Assembly (NCBI GenBank): GCA_002049455.2
Contig: KV918820.1
Location: forward strand, 124,001-188,000
Length of the DNA stretch: 64,000 nucleotides
Reading direction: 5' to 3'
From: Porphyra umbilicalis
Taxonomy: Eukaryota; Rhodophyta; Bangiophyceae; Bangiales; Bangiaceae
Shown here: positions 63,601-64,000 of the stretch, one piece after another
Layout of the letters: every line of letters starts with the position of its first letter
How positions within the stretch are numbered: the first letter of the stretch is position 1
Notes under the pieces: model-generated
The model's database searches: none
Told to the model about the DNA's origin: nothing
The model's input: only the letters and a program-made list of their open reading frames with translations
Made by a program: the position numbers and the translations under genes

Positions 63601-64000
63601 CGTGCCGCCGGCTGCGGTGGCCTCTGCCCCGCTGGCGGGGGTGCCCGCGCCACCTTTCGAGCTGGCGGTGGGCGACCGACCCCCTGCTCCGTCGGCGCGC
63701 ACGGTCGCGAGTGCGGCGACGGCCGCCGCGCTGCCGACACGGCTGCATGCGACGGCCGCAGCCGGCGTGGCGGCCGGCGTGGCGACGACCGTGGGGAACG
63801 CGCGCCCTGCCCACCCCGCGACCGCCGCTGTGCGGTTGTCAATGGTGCCACCCGCGGCGGCGCCCGGCGCTTCCGCGACGGCGGTCCCCCCGCCCACGGC
63901 GGCGGCGGGGGCGCCCTCCCCCCCCCCCCCCCCATCGGGGGTGCTCCCCCCCCTCCCGCTCGGGGCGGGTGCCAAGGCAGAGCCGCCGTTGCTGACGCCG
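60653..64000 (+). CDS. Large ankyrin-repeat protein ANK-5, runs off the window
   Basis: Open from ATG 60653 to the window end (over 1,100 codons). Ankyrin repeats span about 49-365: QPLHLVAHAGRS (52-63), TLLSLAVRSGATPLVDALL (86-104), TPVLLAVEVAKPAMVRRLL (118-136), TPLMYHVEAGRDGAVRVLL (208-226), SPLLLAALAGYADMVDALL (241-259), LTALHAAAAANRGRAVTALL (312-331) and TPLALAVRNGCLLAVRALL (346-364). A Gly run follows. Between about 61885 and 62200 two more repeats (RTALAAAAARGDTATVALLL) read in the next frame, after a C run (61875-61884) and before an 18-G run (62201-62218). The frame then returns. The long tail is Pro/Ala/Gly-rich, with PSKRRRPP (about 62747) and VIVLDDDDDDD (63263-63295). It is not a close paralogue of ANK-1 to ANK-4. 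Confidence 0.82.
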   Translation, partial: MPRPETSSLGPSALSRLRDACQSDRGADDIRAALAADPAAASAIVDADDGRQPLHLVAHAGRSVAAVRVLLHADAPLDARDVYGLTLLSLAVRSGATPLVDALLTAGADVEAASDGVTPVLLAVEVAKPAMVRRLLTASADIRAVAADGRTALGLAALNKHNSVTMVQLLLAVGVPPDGFPDPPGAAAAAAAARRRSDAANADHAGFTPLMYHVEAGRDGAVRVLLEAGATAGAGAPSGWSPLLLAALAGYADMVDALLAAGAPVGGVVAATGEAALSLAARGGTVRPGSLRILAALLAAGADVEAADAAGLTALHAAAAANRGRAVTALLEGGGDPAAVTAGGETPLALAVRNGCLLAVRALLKQTAAGGGRGGGGGGGGGGGGGGASGSTHSDTSDGGRTLLPASRRRPPPPVSDAAARRGSLPPPRPGARQTPPHPPPRRRRLGRHRRGRPHRPRRRRRAGRHGDRGAAARRGRRRGRPVGGRRARRGPLPAGARRSGGARPRRADAAAPRCGGGGGGGLARAAVAAAAIDAEAVEIIASAAGAVAAAAAAGAAAAAAGAATPARGPAVDGAGRGGGRHSDSAAAPPLCRPLPPPGDPPPPPSPPSPPSPPPPPPPSSPLPPPTSAAAPPPLSPPPSLPPLPPSPPPPCTPPRPPVADVKDKVAATAAAVSAPSPAAAPRRPRSPSGSAERAGRPSKRRRPPPAAADDGRPPSVMADAAAAGRSSADRGRSRGGDDRAGGRHRRHRRRRRHRRSPSAGADASAGGSLAGGASAKHRRRAASRELTPPPPPPPPPPPSPVAGPADAARTVTAATRKTEAGLVAAAGPPAHGVVAAVFGRHPAAALSVLCPAGGGGGGSGGGSVGAPTEVIVLDDDDDDDPSAPPPAVSLTPQPTAGVPPPPPRPPAVRPMLPAVPPPPPLPPTVPPPPPLSPTAPPLLPPPTPAGVTHAGMAATPAGAAAATVATPEAALRESLRIAAAVYVPPAAVASAPLAGVPAPPFELAVGDRPPAPSARTVASAATAAALPTRLHATAAAGVAAGVATTVGNARPAHPATAAVRLSMVPPAAAPGASATAVPPPTAAAGAPSPPPPPSGVLPPLPLGAGAKAEPPLLTP

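Overview
This window is eukaryotic nuclear DNA with very high GC. It has long low-complexity GC tracts, intron-poor genes with Kozak-like starts (accATGg), plant-type PIF/Harbinger, pogo and hAT-like DNA transposons, and a chromodomain Ty3/gypsy fossil. No rRNA, tRNA or bacterial operon structure was recognised. The mix of extreme GC, compact genes and plant-like transposases would fit a GC-rich alga such as a bangiophyte red alga, but that is inference and no marker gene settles it.

Layout. 0.6-2.6 kb: a long-inverted-repeat element interrupted by a TA-flanked (mariner/pogo-type) non-autonomous element. 3.2-13.3 kb: four paralogous ankyrin-repeat genes, all on the minus strand, which share a proline-rich linker and a C-terminal helix ending in RRR(R/Q). 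A TCGA-rich inverted-repeat pair lies between the second and third. 16.2-18.2 kb: a pogo/Tigger transposase with its DDD triad intact. 18.2-24 kb: mostly low-complexity DNA, plus an ORF cut by a second TA-type element. 24.2-26.1 kb: a 164-bp satellite with higher-order structure. 27.1-34.3 kb: retroelement fossils, chiefly a minus-strand chromovirus. 34.7-35.5 kb: a second copy of the 0.6-2.6 kb element.

35.6-53.5 kb is a stack of class II elements. Two PIF/Harbinger elements (A 8.2 kb, B 9.1 kb) are inserted head-to-tail of each other's mirror image and share one TTA target site. A Tourist-like MITE follows directly. B carries a transposase with D208/D259/E328 and the family's second protein, a Myb/SANT (trihelix-like) DNA-binding protein. 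A is an internally deleted, mutated relative. A hAT-like MITE and a second Tourist-like MITE sit in A, and B preserves both empty sites. A further inverted-repeat element at 53.7-55.8 kb contains another hAT-like MITE with a perfect 8-bp duplication.

58.6-59.3 kb: a secreted Spondin_N-domain protein with a TATA box. 60.65 kb to the window end: a large ankyrin protein whose low-complexity tail has a nuclear-localisation-like patch and a SUMO-interaction-like motif. Several genes change reading frame at long G or C runs, so homopolymer-length errors (or real slippage) are a recurring concern here.
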